64,000 nt of DNA, from the NCBI GenBank assembly GCA_018902385.1, contig JABSSW010000025.1:310001-374000 (forward strand), given 5' to 3'. The translations under genes and the position numbers were made by a program. Source of the DNA: Physcia stellaris (lineage: Eukaryota; Ascomycota; Lecanoromycetes; Caliciales; Physciaceae). Below the pieces are notes generated by a model. That model was given only the letters and a program-made list of their open reading frames with translations, was not told the origin of the DNA and made no database searches. Below, piece by piece: positions 12,470 through 25,600 of the stretch. Numbering within the stretch: position 1 is the first letter of the stretch; each line of letters opens with the position of its first letter.

Positions 12470-14149
12470 TCACTGCCCAAAAGCCAGACACTCGTCCAGC
12501 AGACTCCGCAGCTGCATCCGGTCTGCAGTCCCCCCTCCTTCCCAGCCCCAGCTATCGTCTCCATCCCCCGGGAAATGGGTGCCATTGACTCCATTCGTTA
12601 ACGGCGCCGCACCGTTGATTTTAGGTGCCAGTTCATCCTCCTCCTCCTCCTCCTCCTCGTCAGGATAACTCCCCCACCCTTCCAACGTGCCCTCCTCCCA
12701 CGCACTAACCACCCTCCCCACCACAGCTTTACACTGCCCAAACCCAACCTCTCCTCTCCGGAGCGCGAATTTCATATCGCCCATATTCAGCGGGCGGCGG
12801 ATCCAGCGGTCGGATTCCTTATCCTGCTCGCTTTCCTTCGCTTTTTCGCGCTCTCGTGTCCTGGTCGTCTTCGCTGCGCTACCGCTGGGAGTCCGGATAC
12901 TGCTCAGACTACTATGCCCCACGTTGCTCCGCGTGCGCACCAGGATGGCGCCCATCACGTCTTTGATGTACTGCTCCAGCGCGACGGAGAGGTATTCGGC
13001 GCAGGGCGGCGTGCTGCCGTTTGGGAGCGATTCTTCGTAGCAGATTGGCGTCAGGCGCGCGGAGATGTGCTCCGTGTCCGGGAATTCGGCGGTGAAGGAG
13101 GAGAGGGGGAGGGTGTAGTGCCGGAGTATGGCTGGTTCCCAGTCTGTTTAGGGGAGAAGGGGGGTCAGCTTTAGATAGATTGAGGGTTTAGATGGGGGAT
13201 AGATTTTTGAGTAAAAATGTAAAGGAATAGAATAGATGGAGATGAGTCAATCGGGATGAGACCCTGAGCGGAGATGGTATCTGCGTTCAGGTAGACGCTG
13301 GTGGAGGGAGATGTACTTGTTTTGTTCAGGCCGCCTGCGCTGGCGGGGACGGAGTCGGGGAGCTTGATTTGTTTCGAGCTTTGCGATTCGTAGATTGCGT
13401 TGGCCACGGCTTGGTTCTGGGTGTTGAAAATATCTGTCTGTATGTCCAGTCCCAGAGTCAGCGTCATGCAATACGTGCCACTCCACACCTCCACACTCTA
13501 GCAAACAATCTCCTGTAATTTAGACCAGGACAGCTCGTCCGCCTGTGACGACTTACTTCAGGGATCTCTTTCAATCTCCGCCTGTCTCTCGCCGGCATCG
13601 CCATCACCTCCATCTTAAGTCTCTGCTCGGCCGCATCCCCCACCACAGGCTTCGAGAGCATCGTGGGCTTGTCGTTCGCGGAGACCCATGGCGCCACACC
13701 TTGCTCTGGGTGATCTCTTGTGACATTGCCCAAGATTGCAGAAATGAGCTGGTTATGAAGACGTTCGATGTTTGGGTCTGTGGAGAACAAATGTCCAATT
13801 TGTAGGTAGAGCTCATTTTGCGTGAGCTGGCCTGTTACAACAAAATACTTGGTTAGCATCCGCAGTAACGCGATCCCCATTTCAAGCTCGAGGGCTTTCC
13901 CCACAGCTTCTACGCACCGAGTATGAACAAGCTCGTAGCCTCTTTGTACTTTCCCCATTGATCCCCTATGGCAGCTTTTAAGCTAGTGTACAGGGGTTCG
14001 AGGTCGATGCGCGGGACCGAGTTAGACGCTTTTGGAGTCTTCTGAGGCGGTGCAACGGTTGCCGTACTATTCTTGCTAAGTACCAAGGTGCTGGAAGGCT
14101 GCGATATTGAGTCCTGGCGACTTAAGGCTGCGGGGTCGATGTCCGGCAT
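12470..14149 (-). CDS. SAGA complex subunit Ada1/Hfi1-like
   Basis: This encodes a structural subunit of the SAGA transcription co-activator, which acts in the nucleus. The first exon starts [14 protein letters not shown] and carries a Ser/Thr-rich leader followed by [20 protein letters not shown]. The second exon has the Ada1 core ([20 protein letters not shown] and [20 protein letters not shown]). Later exons contain the conserved [19 protein letters not shown], then [20 protein letters not shown] and [15 protein letters not shown], the histone-fold-like region. The tail has an uninterrupted run of nine Glu (about 12,632-12,658) and ends [11 protein letters not shown] infer about five exons. 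Junctions near 13,900, 13,835 and 13,550 show GT-AG ends. The exact junctions between 13,500 and 13,140 are less certain. Confidence 0.8.
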
Positions 14150-14695
14150 GATGGGGGGTGTGCGACACCCAGCAGGATGCGCCTGGAGGTTCTAGGGCCT
14201 CGGACGCCGCATTTGTCGCTGTGGGTGATAAGATGACACTTGAAATGCGGGACAGAGATGCTTCTGGTGATGTAGCTTCGGTGTTGAGGCTATGGGGTGA
14301 TGGTCCACGTTTGCGGTTTGTTGGCGGGCTGAGAGGCTGGATAGAACTAGGGCAGAGGCCGGAAGCGCATCGCGGATCAAAGACGCCTTCAAAGAGAAGT
14401 GGCACAAAAGTGCAATCATGGAGTAAATATGACAAGAATCCGTTAACGCTGATATTTAAGCAAAATTCTGGTTCCTTCATTTCGACTGTTTCTAGAAAAT
14501 TACAGACAGCTGATGCCATTGCTATGCGATGAGCCCCCTTTTCCCAAGTCGTCCATCTATAACATCTCATCGATTCTCAACAACGGAGTCACATTCGTCC
14601 ATCCCAATTCAACTCTGGCATACCAAATACCATCTATAATGCTTGTGTTCACTGGTTCGGATGATACTAGCTACACATAGAGCAGGATTAGACTG
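14150..14695. other. Promoter region of the ada1-like gene and 3' flank of its neighbour
   Basis: About 550 bp upstream of the Ada1 start and downstream of the ArAE-like stop. Open frames cross it on both strands but they have low-quality composition and overlap each other. I take them as chance. Confidence 0.5.
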
Positions 14696-17600
14696 CTATT
14701 GCAGCTTGAGTCTATCCTCATTGAGAACACCGAAGAGCTTCTCAATCTCTCGGCTGACTTCAGCGATTTGTGTCGATAACTGCCCAGTAACAAGCGCATA
14801 AGCATACAACAATGCGAAGTCTTCGTCTTTAGCCCCGGGCTTCTCCTTTCGATATTTGAATATCTTTGCAAGCAGCCTGTCCCTGGCATGTTCTGTATTC
14901 GGCAACGCTTCGTTTAGGGGGTACTCTAACTTCATGGAAGAGGCCAGAACTTGGAGGAGATGACTGATTCTGGCGCGTAAATGATCTCGCTCACTGCTGG
15001 TATACCGAAGAATCTCGATTTCTCCTTTCGAAGCCGGGTCCTTGGATATAACAACGTTCATTGCATGGAAGGCGTCCAACATGCTATGAGTACCTTTTAA
15101 GATTCGTCCATACGCTGCATTCGGGAAGGGTCCCCGCAGATCCCATTCTGACGACGCTGCACCGTGTAATTTCTCCAATTGCGCAAGGAAATTATGGAGT
15201 TCGAATTCCTCTCTGATGTCCATATATTCAACGCTCTGAGCTGAATCTCCTTCAAGAAGTGCATTCACAGGATCCCGCTTCCAGATGAGGCCCATCCTTA
15301 GCCAAAGCAAGCTCAAGCCATCTTTGAACTTTCGTCTTGCACTGATTGGCCATATAAATCGGGTTATAATCAAGCCCCAAAGACATCCAGTGAGGACAGC
15401 AACAACGCGATGCAGCGTAATATTTGTGATCAGTGGATCTATCCCACCTTCGTCGTTGTCGTCGTCAAGGTCTTTGACGGATAAGGAGTACGCATATAGA
15501 GCGGAAAGGTTGTAGGTCAGCATTATAAAACGACCCATCGGGCCTTTGCCTTGCGCTACGATGATGTACGCCGTCCAGAGAGCCATGAGCCATCCAATTG
15601 CTGCCAAAGCATATGGATTGCCCTGGGAGATAACCCATGCAACTATCGCACAGACGGCTCCGATACATGTACCGGCGAAACGAGCGAAGCCAGTCGTGTT
15701 GGAAGCACCAATGGTCATCGAGCAAACCAGCATGTAAGAGAGTAAACCCCATTCACCACGCCAGTGTTGATAGAAAGGGCGACTTGGAGGGAGAAAGGAG
15801 GGAAGAGCGTACAGTGCGGCTCCCACGCCAACTTTGATAGCAAACTTCGTGTCATCGCGGCGGAAGACACCTAATGATTTCCACAACTGATAAGTATATG
15901 AGATAGGTTGTGATTGTGCTTCATCGTCATTGCCAGAACTAATAACCCTATTCGTTGAGTTCGGAATGGATGAAGCGACATCCGTAGTATCGTGATGATT
16001 CACAAGGCTTCGTTGCTCTAATCCAAAGTCAGCCACCCGTCGACGGAAGGTAGAAGAAGAAGGCGAATCCGAGATTCTTACCCGGATCGTTGCCGGCATC
16101 CCCTTTGCCCTTTCTCCTGAAAAACCGCCAGAACCTCAACCAATTCCATGTGCGGCCTTGTGGACGATTCTCGATCTCATCTTTCAAATCTTCCAATAAG
16201 CCCAAGTAGACTTTCATTTCGTTGGCGAAGTCTTGTAATGAAAAGCTGAAATAGCCACAGCTCGCAGCTACTTCTTCAAAGTCAGCTACCGTTTCCATTG
16301 GGCGTTCTGTATTGAGTTCTTTGGTTTTGTAGAGTGCGGACAGTGCTTCTCGCCTTGCTTTGGTGTAGAGCGATACGGCTTCTGATAGACTAGTGCTAAA
16401 ATGGGGATTATAAGCGATGCGATAGTCAGATTCGGACGAGTAAGGAAGCTCGTCTAAAAGTTGCTTCAACGTGACTGCAAGTGATTTCTATAACCCTCGT
16501 GTCAAACCCCAGCCGGGTTACCGTGTGCGAGGAGCTTACCATGGAGGGACCCAGTTGCGAGATGAACCTCGAGAACATATCGGCCGGTGAGTTCGCGGTC
16601 GGCATGTACCTGCTATCGTTCGGAGAGCCTTGTTCTGGACTTGGTGGTAGACTTCCGGCTTCTTCATTGCCCTCTGGAATCTCGTCAATCGATGTCAAAA
16701 TAGCCTGATTATCTGGCTGCGGGGTCGAATTGTCCGACAAGAATGAGAAAGATGAACTTCTCAGTATTGGAGTCCGCACTCCGTTGATTGGTGTTGCTCC
16801 TCCTGCAGCAGTGGACTGCTCGATCAGCAGAAACTGGGTTGAAGCAGCACTCCGAAGCCCGCCGATACTTTGAGCAAGTCTTTGCATACAACTGACCAGT
16901 TGCACTTCGATATGATATTCCCTCTCTCTGCCCATAAAGTATTGCTCATACTTCGCCTCCTTCAAGTTCTTCGATAGGGCTCCAGATACCTTTTTGTATT
17001 TTTCGGACACTCTGTAGAAACTTTGCCTTTCTACCTCAACCTCAGAGCCTGTAAGAAACGCCTGTCATTGATTTCAAGTCAGCGATGCTATCTTCAGATA
17101 GGCATTGAGGACTCAGCATCGAACGCTGCCGCTCTACAAAACTGGGATTTACATGAAGGCTGTGGAACGAAAACGGATAGGAAAGACCTACCCTAGTGAT
17201 CATGGCTATCATGTCGCCGAAGGAGTCTGTCACAGAAATCATACTTTCGCGTAGCTCTACTCGAGCTGAGATTGGACTTATAATAAAAGAAACTGCAGTG
17301 GTAGCAAATACACCCATGAGAATCATTTTTAAAACCATCGTCACTTTGTCGTCCGAGAATTGTGCCGCTTGTACGGCACCTTCTTTGGTTAAAACAGTGA
17401 TTATGGCCAGGCTGGTTAAGGAGCACGAGATGTTGACCAACGGATGTCCCAGGTGTTGTTTCACCCATCCCACGAATCCGAGGCCCCCACCGCAGAAGAC
17501 AATTAGAACAATCAGATGGCCGAGCCACAGCAGATCTAACGTGCGCGCAAAGAATATGGACACACCCATACTTGAGAAGCATACAATCACCGCGTAGATA

Positions 17601-18158
17601 AAAGCAACAGCTGCACACAGTATGGCCTCAAACATACTTCCCTGAGATCTGGCAGGGTGGAAGTATACGGTGATTGTTGCCACCATATGTTTGCCATCTT
17701 GCTGGCCGAGCAGACCTGCAATTGCGGGCACGAAGGTCGCAAGACTTCCTAGGAAATATGCGATACTGCATTTAAGCACGCCTCTTCCTGTTTTTGACTT
17801 GGCAAAGGTCCAGCCTTGAAGCAACAGGGCCTGCCATTTTGCTAGTATTCTGCGAAGTGTGCTTCGTCCGTTAGAAGGCTTAGCGATTTGACGATTGGAA
17901 GGGTTGCGACCGAGTAACGGAGCGGACTCGGTCGTAGCATTGATGTCGGTGGATCCATCCAGACCTGGGGAATTATTAAAGGTCACGGTTCGCTTGACTC
18001 TTTCCCCAGTCTTGGGAAGGATGAGGGTCGCTTGGCGAAGCTGTAATGGGGACGTGTCAGTCCACTGCCCTGCGTCACTGTTGAGAGAATCTTACGTTTG
18101 GCCGCATGAAACGGCGTGATTTGATGGGCACAATGGCCCCATTAGTGGTAGAGCTCAT
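14696..18158 (-). CDS. ArAE/FUSC-type membrane protein, Bre4-like
   Basis: Five exons (18096-18158, 17192-18040, 16540-17061, 16082-16487, 14696-16017) add up to 1053 codons with matching phases. The start is MSSTTNGAIVPIKSRRFMRP. The order matches fungal Bre4/ArAE_2 proteins. A first multi-span domain (ILKCSIAYFLGSLATFVPAI-like start, then AFIYAVIVCFSS and HLIVLIVFCGGGLGFVGWV) is followed by a soluble helical middle with a Ser/Pro-rich linker. A second multi-span half comes next (YMLVCSMTIGASNTTGFARF, VVAVLTGCLWGLIITRFIWP), then a helical C terminus (DUF2421-like). The family includes yeast Bre4 (brefeldin A sensitivity) and bacterial aromatic-acid exporters. The substrate here is unknown. 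Confidence 0.88.
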
Positions 18159-18756
18159 CCAAGAAGTCTCATGGTCAAGAGATGCGACTACTTCCCGTAG
18201 AAGCAGCTCCTACGGCCTACATCTTCCGCAGCGCCTTCAATACTATCCAGCGTGAGGTTCTGTCTGAAGTTGAAGGTAGAGTTCGGGTGAGACGGGAGGG
18301 GTGGGTAAAGGGGGTAGACTCAAGCTCCAGTGTGCAACCATGTGCTGACAGAGGGGTATTCCCGTCATGCACGCCATAAAAGGCTTGGCATTTCAGAACA
18401 TTCTGTTGCGGATCTCTGTAAAGGATTATATGTCGAGGCGAGTGCATACTCGAATGGACGCGCGATGTTGTTTGCACTTTGACCTTCCAGTAAAGCAGGA
18501 ACTACGAATTGCTAACAATATCATATTGCTGCACTGGTTCGATATGAAATCTAAGTGGCAAGCCTCATAAAACCAAGCCTTCGGGATGAACTACAACCAT
18601 CAATGAGCAAAATATGAGAGCTCCCAAGCGGCACAGAACATATTCGTACAGCTTGAGCGTCAGCAAAGGATAGATTCTTCAGTTTGCACCTAGTCACGCT
18701 GTCGCAAGGGCTCTGAACTCATGCTGCCATAAACTCATGCCCATTAAACAGCGAAT
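18159..18756. other. Gene-free stretch
   Basis: Upstream flank of the ArAE-like gene. Only short chance frames are seen. Confidence 0.45.
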
Positions 18757-18987
18757 TATCCCATGGTCTGATAATCAGTGGTGCTTATTTTTAGGATCCA
18801 TCGACAGATCTACGATCACCCGGCTTCGGACGAAATCAGAAAATGATGTTATCTTCATGTCACTTTCATATCGTCCTATATCGTCTTCATATGCTTTGTG
18901 CCATACACGGGTAAACGTGTTATCATTTTGGGTGTATTGATGGCAATGCATTGGAGGCAAGATAGCACCACACCAGACCATGGGATA
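18757..18987 (+). mobile_element. MITE family copy 1, TA-flanked
   Basis: It begins TATCCCATGGTCTG and ends with its exact inverse CAGACCATGGGATA. After the first 14 bases the repeat resumes as GTGGTGCT on both ends. The flanking TA on each side fits a Tc1/mariner-type insertion. Length is 231 bp. It holds no transposase. The inside carries ACACG...CGTGT hairpin arms and short repeats of the type TCATCTTCATATCG. About 80 percent of the sequence is recognisably shared with the copy at 37,725 by eye. Confidence 0.85.
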
Positions 18988-19198
18988 GTGTGGTCCTGAC
19001 CCACTTCTAGTTGGATTGATGCAGTATGCTACGATAGCAGAGAAAATCATGTCAGAATCCCGATTATTGAAATTAGAAGGATGTTTGGAGATAGAGACCG
19101 TTCCCAAGGCATTCTTCCAGATGGAAGAACTCCAGGCCGCCAGACTCAAGTTGACTTCCCATGAATCTTCGATCTACCAAACAATGCGTTATCGGCGC

Positions 19199-20603
19199 TC
19201 AGTCCAGAATCTCGGGATCCAGTATCCCAGGGATACTCCACCAGCCCTCGTCCTCCTTGTCATACCAGCGACCGAAATTTTCTCCATCATCACTCTTTTC
19301 TCCAAAAATCTTCCTTGCTCGCATCTCCAATTCCAGCTCTCTTTCATCGATGAATTTCTCTCTGAGCCTGAGCTCTCTTTTCTCCTTCTTGAGCTTTCTC
19401 TTTGCACGCTGGATCGAAAGCCAGGCCTGCCGTATCCTGCGATGCTCGGTATCGCCGCTGTTTTGCCCTTGCGCAGCGGAGAATTGGTTGGATCGTGGTG
19501 ATATAGGCGGGGTCGAGGAACCTGGGCGTGAGGGTGTCGATGTGTTTGATTCAGACTTTGAAGGAAAGGCAAAATTACTGAAAAAAGGACTTTCTTGTTG
19601 GCCGCTCCTGGACCTTCTTGGTATCGGAGACGAAGGGGAAGTCCTGGATGAAGGTGAGGTAACGCGCGAGCCGGAGTGGATTGTTTCGCAGCGTTGACTA
19701 AGCGGTGGTAGGTCTGATCTTGGGATGCTACTGGGACGTTTTCCTGATGGACCGCTTCTATGGCGATTTGGTAGGTTTGCAGCATGATCTGAATCCGGCT
19801 GTTGAAACATGAGGTTAGTTCCTTGTTTTCCACTGCCCCTTGATCTAGGCTTGTTGCAACCTCCTTCAAAGCTCACGTTTAAGGCTCCCAAATTTGTCCT
19901 TAACTAGGCAATTGGAAGACACATACCTCTTCTATTGAATCTGGATAGACAGTGCTTGAGGACTCGTGTTCAGTATGATGACGAGTATTGCCCGTATCAA
20001 TGTCTTCAAAAAAGGGGGAATGAAGAATATCTTCGTTGTGATGTTCGGCACTGTTGAAGTGCTGTGAATACCTTGGTGGATGTGAAGTGGTCCTCCGATA
20101 TCGTGATCCAAATGTGTCGAAATGGTTCCCACGTGTCCGGTAGGGTAGATGAGTGGCATACTCATCTCGGTAAGGACCATCATGCGAGGGCGGTGGTATA
20201 TGGGCGCTTCCAAGGTTCGGCAAAAGTCATCAAAAAGACTTTGGCCGGGAAAGCCATCGTCAGGCCATCGAGCTGGACGCCTGCTTTCCCGTCCCTGATC
20301 AAAAAGATTGTAGCCCTGGTAGCGCCGTCGCCATTCCCAAGATTCGGGCACGAATCCATCCCTGCTTTCGCAGTTACTAGGATTTGGATACCATCTCTGA
20401 GCGTAGTAGTCCATCCTCACTGCAGCGACAATCAGACTCGTGAAGGATGGGAATATGAGCGGTTGAGCACCCTGCGAATAGTTCTTATGACGTCCAAGGA
20501 AGAGCACAAAGTCTCTGAGAAAATTCTTGCAGATTCTGAAAACGTAGAGGATGACAGGGACTGTGACAGCGCATAGAGAACAAACGAACATCGTGGCTGT
20601 CAA
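19199..20603 (-). CDS. Hypothetical protein, membrane start and basic coiled-coil end
   Basis: The reading begins at 20603 with a hydrophobic segment (TATMFVCSLCAVTVPVILYV) and continues into a Tyr/Arg-rich stretch (DYYAQRWYPNPSNC). Near 20,225 the best frame changes without a visible intron, to GPYRDEYATHLPYRTRGNHF. The last exon (to 19199, after an intron from about 19,925 to 19,806) has a Ser/Pro-rich part. It ends in a strongly charged helical part (RAKRKLKKEKRELRLREKFI) and the tail GWWSIPGILDPEILD. No family is recognised. The frame change may be a one-base error or a true lesion. Confidence 0.5.
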
Positions 20604-21015
20604 AATTAAAGAGAGAAACGCGGAGATTGTGCAAAGTCAGGTGATTTGAGCTGCTGGTGGTTTGCTTTCAGGCAAACAGCTGCCGAACATAAGTTTCAGT
20701 GTTTTTCACCATAGTGGAGATGAGATTGGAGAGCAAAATAAATTCAGGAGCATCTTCTGGGATATGGTTTTTTAGGAAGTCGCGATTGTGGAGGTTTCCC
20801 ACTCCGTCCAACCGTTAATTTAGAAAGCCCAAGGTCACTCCAATATCAAGAGCACCCAGTGCTCCGAATAAACTCCCAGTCCTACCGAGGGACATTTCCC
20901 AGCCAAAAGAACAGCGGGTCAATTGAATATGGGAGCATTATGGAATCTGCCCTCAGGTCGAGAGCTTGTCAGCTAACCAACAAGTCTCCATTACAAATAA
21001 GCTCTTGAAGGACTG
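20604..21015. other. Gene-free stretch
   Basis: About 410 bp between the start of the hypothetical gene and the stop of the ammonia-lyase-like gene. Nothing is recognised. Confidence 0.5.
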
Positions 21016-22285
21016 CTATCTTGGGCCTTCGGTAGCAAGTAAGACGACAACAGCATCTTTAGTCAAGCGCGCTAGATCTTCGTGGTAATTGCATAGATTT
21101 GATATCGCTGCCAAAGTTGCGGCACCACATGGACCGACATTGACTCCCTGATGGCGCAGCTGCTCTTGAGCCTTTCCAGCTTCCTTGTCTGTAACAGTGA
21201 TGGATGCATCAACCCCTTTGTATAGATACGGCCAGGCGGTATAAGAGACCGTTCCGCAATTCATACCACACATGGATGTATCCTTAGTATTTATGGGTGT
21301 GATCTGACGATTTTCTAGACTTGTTTGCAAGCAGGCAGCGGTACTTGGCTCAACAGCCAATATCCTAGTGTTGCGACCCTTTTGCTTGTAGTGGCCTACC
21401 ACGGCGTGTCCTAGCGACCCAACACCAATTGGCACAACCACTAGGGTAGGACCTTGAATGGATAGACGACTCAACTGCTCATCTATTTCGATCATCATAG
21501 TGGAGTAGCCTTGGACGATCCACTGGATAACATTAGCACTTAACGAGAATCACACTACCATCAGAATCGGCGTGATTTTTAGTATCCGACTATGAAGAGC
21601 TAGCCAAAAGCTGAGAACGACGTGCTGATCCGCAAACGAAAAGCACGTCGTGTGGAGTATATTTTCTCAGTATCGTTCAAGAGCCTACCGCAATGCTACC
21701 AAGGCTCACCTTTGGAATCTCTTCGTATCCAGGCCATGCAGTATCCTGGATCAAGATGCCACCGGCTTGTCTCGACTCTTCGTCTGCTGCTCTGACAGCT
21801 GCGTCATAGTCGCCATTGACCACGGTCACGAAAGCGCCTTCGCCTTTAATGAACTCCTTTGTCTTATCAAGCATGATGCGAGGTACAAATACTGAGGCTT
21901 TGACGCCAAGTATGTTTGCGATCCTCGCAACTGCCCGTCCATGATTGCCATCCGTGGCTGTGAAGAGGCAGATGTTGGCTTCTCGAGCGCGACATCGTAG
22001 ATCGTCGAGCGAGCTGCTCGGTGGGCATTCAAGGTACTTTGCAATCGCCCGGAATGCTCCCCAGGATGCTCCAAGTATTTTGAAGGCAGGGAGACCGCAG
22101 CGGATGGATTCGTCTTTCACAAATATCTCACGTACGCCAAGCGTTTGGAGGAGATCCGGTGACAATCGGTGGAGTGGTGTTTCTGCATAGTCGGGTAGAT
22201 GCTGGTGAAAAGATAAGATCTCAGGGGTATGGAACGGTTCATCCAATCTCCAGCCCTGGGCCTGAGAGTTGAAATGCGTCGTCAT
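21016..22285 (-). CDS. PLP-dependent diaminopropionate ammonia-lyase-like enzyme
   Basis: Two exons (21710-22285, 21016-21522) separated by a 187-bp intron give 360 codons. The protein is a fold-type II PLP enzyme closest by eye to diaminopropionate ammonia-lyase and threonine dehydratase. The PLP-binding lysine is K69 in PAFKILGA. The phosphate or cofactor loop motif is TATDGNHGRAVA, and the glycine-rich loop is PIGVGSLGHAVV. The C-terminal strand carries GVNVGPCGAATLAA, the usual position of the Ser/Cys contacting the pyridine nitrogen. The expected reaction is alpha,beta-elimination of an amino acid to a 2-oxo acid and ammonia. It shares a bidirectional promoter with the 5-oxoprolinase. 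The exact substrate is not set by sequence. Confidence 0.82.
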
Positions 22286-22647
22286 GGCGGCGGCCTGAGT
22301 CTGAGAGTTCGGAAAATGACTCGGATGACTGGCGGCGTGAGCGGGCCGCTTGCCGAGGAAAGGACAAAAGACCGTGGAAAACTAGCAGAGGATTTCGATT
22401 GGAAGCAGGTCCTGTGATGCAATCCCTTTCTTTTGCTTCACGGTATGATGTATGATGTATTGTAAATAGATCCCCTACCTAACCTTCGAAGAACCATCAT
22501 GATATATGAGCCTAGCAATCTAATTGATAATGGAATAATTGTCTGGAATCCTCCAACGCCTTGCATTTTAATCTTCTTCAATTCATTATTGACTTTTCCT
22601 TTTTCTATTCAAGCGCTTGTGTCTGCTAAGTCTTCTAGTATCTCGAA
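22286..22647. promoter_or_regulatory. Shared bidirectional promoter region
   Basis: About 360 bp separate the divergent starts of the ammonia-lyase-like gene (-) and the 5-oxoprolinase gene (+). A GATAA core is visible at 22525-22529, the motif bound by fungal GATA nitrogen regulators. One such motif is expected often by chance, so nitrogen control is only an inference. Confidence 0.4.
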
Positions 22648-25600
22648 ATGGGGTCGAGCAAGGAGCGCGGTATTCGCATTGCCATCGATGTGAGCATCCC
22701 TGAGGATTTGGGCGGTCCTTTGTTGATGCTGACGGGGCTCAGAGAGGTGGTACGTTTACAGATTGCGTTGGCAACCCAGGCACGGGCAAAATGGAGGACG
22801 ATGTGATCATCAAGCTCCTATCCGAAGATCCTTCCAATTACGATGATGCTCCACTCGAAGGAATACGGCGCCTGCTCTCCAAATTTACAGGTAAAGAGGT
22901 CCCTCGAGGGGAGCCGCTAGATACTAGCAAGATTGAAAGCATACGAATGGGCACTACCGTAGCTACTAATGCCCTTCTCGAGCGCAAGGGTGAGAGAATT
23001 GCGATGATAGTAACCAAAGGCTTTAAAGATTGTCTTGAAATCGGCAATCAAGCGCGCCCCAAAATCTTCGACCTGGCCATAAGCAAGCCGGAGGTGCTGT
23101 ACCAAAAAGTGGTTGAGATCGATGAGCGAGTTACACTTGAAGACTATGCCGAGGATCCTGAACGGCACACTACCTCCACTGAAGCGCGCGATAAGACATC
23201 TGCAGATAGCGACCTTGTCCGAGGTCTTTCCGGCGAGGCCGTTCGAATCTTGCAAAGGCCATCTAGAGAGTCAGTGAAGTCCCAGTTGCAGAGCATATAT
23301 GAGGAAGGCTTTCGAAGTATCGCCGTCTGTCTCGTGCACGGCTATACTTTTCCTGACCATGAAGCTTTGGTTGGACAGCTAGCACATGAGGTTGGCTTTG
23401 AGCATGTCAGTCTCAGTCATGAGCTCATGCCAATGATCAAGCTAGTTCCTCGAGCAACGTCTGCCTGCGCCGACGCATACCTTACTCCAGCAATCAAGAA
23501 ATACATATCTGGCTTTCAGGCGGGGTTTGAAGGTGGACTTGGCACCGAGAGTGTGAAGAAAGAAAGCGGAGCGAAAGGTGCTCGATGCGAATTCATGCAG
23601 TCTGATGGAGGGCTTGTAGATGTCGATATCTTCTCCGGACTACGTGCCATTCTATCTGGCCCTGCTGGTGGCGTAGTAGGTTACGCTCTGACCTCTTATG
23701 ATCCGGAAACTAAAACGCCAATAATTGGCTTTGATATGGGTGGGACTAGTACCGATGTCAGTCGTTATGGTAATGGCAGGTATGAGCATGTCTTCGAGAC
23801 TACAACTGCTGGCGTCACAATCCAATCCCCTCAGCTTGATATAAATACTGTAGCTGCTGGAGGTGGGTCCCGTCTATTTTTCCGTAACGGACTCTTCGTT
23901 GTGGGTCCCGAATCTGCCGGAGCACATCCCGGCCCTGCTTGCTATAGAAAAGGTGGACCTCTTACCGTGACTGACGCCAATCTTTTTCTTGGGCGCTTAC
24001 TGCCAGACTTCTTCCCTAAAATCTTTGGCAAGTCCGAAGATCAAGGCCTTGACAAGTCAGCTAGCCAGAAGCTATTTGCTGAACTTGCAGAGGTAATTAA
24101 CAAGGAAGTAGCTGGCGATAATGAGGAGAAGAAAATGAGTGCCGACGAAGTAGCATATGGTTTCATCAAGATTGCTAATGAGACAATGACTAGACCTATT
24201 AGGTCGCTAACAGAAGCCAAAGGCCATGACACCTCTCAACATCGTCTGGCGACCTTCGGTGGCGCGGGTGGACAGCATGCAGTGGCGATTGCGGAAAGCC
24301 TTGGGATTTCCCAGATACTTGTCCATCGGTATTCTTCAGTCCTCTCCGCTTACGGTATGGCGTTAGCGGACGTGGTACACGAAAGTCAAGTACCAGACTC
24401 CAAAACCTGGTCTGACAAGAACGACACAAAGAGTGATCTCAGGAAGACCATGGATGATCTAAAAGCAAAGTCAACCGCGAAATTAAAGGATCAAGGCTTC
24501 TCAGACGACAAGATCGTATTTGAAGAGTACTTGAACATGAGGTATCGAGGAACGGAGTCCGCTCTTATGATAGTAAAGCCTGATGCTGAAGAATCCAAGA
24601 GGTCTTTCGATGGCGATGATTGGGCCTTCGGGAAAGCTTTCGTCAAGCAGCATGAGCAGGAGTTTGGATTTACATTGCCGGACCGAGATATCATCGTGGA
24701 CGATGTCCGTGCTAGGGGCATTGGCAAGAGTTTCGAGGGACTCGAGAAAACTATTGACCAGCAGCTCAAAGAAATCAAGCCAAAAGATCTCGGAGAAGGC
24801 AAACGTTATGGGATGTCGAAGGTCTATTTCGAAGACGGCCGTCAAGACACGCCTATCTACAAGATAGAGGATCTTGAGGTCGGCGACCGCGTGAAAGGTC
24901 CTGCAGTTCTAGCAGATGGAACCCAAACTATTGTAGTCACTCCCGGAGCATCGGCGCTAATCACTGAGACACACGTAGTGATTAACATAGGGGAATCCGA
25001 AGCGCAAAGCAAGAAAGTTGACGCTACGGAAGTCGACCCAATCATGCTCAGCATCTTCGCCCATCGTTTCATGGCTATTGCCGAACAGATGGGTCGTGCG
25101 CTACAAAAGACCAGTGTGAGTACTAACGTGAAGGAAAGACTAGACTATTCGTGTGCTCTATTCGACGCAGATGGAGGTTTAGTAGCGAACGCACCCCATT
25201 TACCAGTTCACCTTGGAAGCATGTCAACGTGCGTACGCACACAAGCTGAGATATGGAGAGGCAAATTGAAGGAGGGCGACGTTGTTGTGTCTAACCATCC
25301 CGAGTATGGAGGCACCCATCTACCTGACATTACAGTCATCACGCCGGCTTTCAGCGAGGGAAAGATAATATTCTACGTGGCGTCCCGCGCCCACCATGCT
25401 GATATTGGCGGCATTCTACCTGGATCGATGCCTCCTCATTCTCGAGAACTGTTTCAAGAGGGTGCTGCAATCAAAGCGGAAAAGCTTGTTTCTGAAGGTC
25501 AATTCAACGAGAAGCGAGTGACCGAACTTCTTTACGACGAACCTGCCCAATATCCGGACTGTAGTGGGACTCGGTGTCTTGCGGATAACCTGAATGATTT

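Noticed and set aside
12632-12661. TCC/GAG microsatellite
   Set aside because: It codes for the Glu run of the Ada1-like protein, so it needs no separate explanation beyond that gene.
14158-14532. Plus-strand open frame of 124 codons upstream of the ada1-like gene
   Set aside because: No recognised motif. A competing minus-strand frame covers the same bases, and it lies in a promoter region.
16474-16540. Apparent frameshift in the ArAE/Bre4-like gene
   Set aside because: Using the acceptor GTTATAG (exon from 16487) restores phase and gives KSLAVTLKQLLDELPY, so no lesion is needed.
18775-19149. Minus-strand protein similar to one at 37,834-38,016
   Set aside because: The shared peptide (YPMVWCGAIL...FTRVWHKAYEDD) comes entirely from the two MITE copies, not from a gene family.
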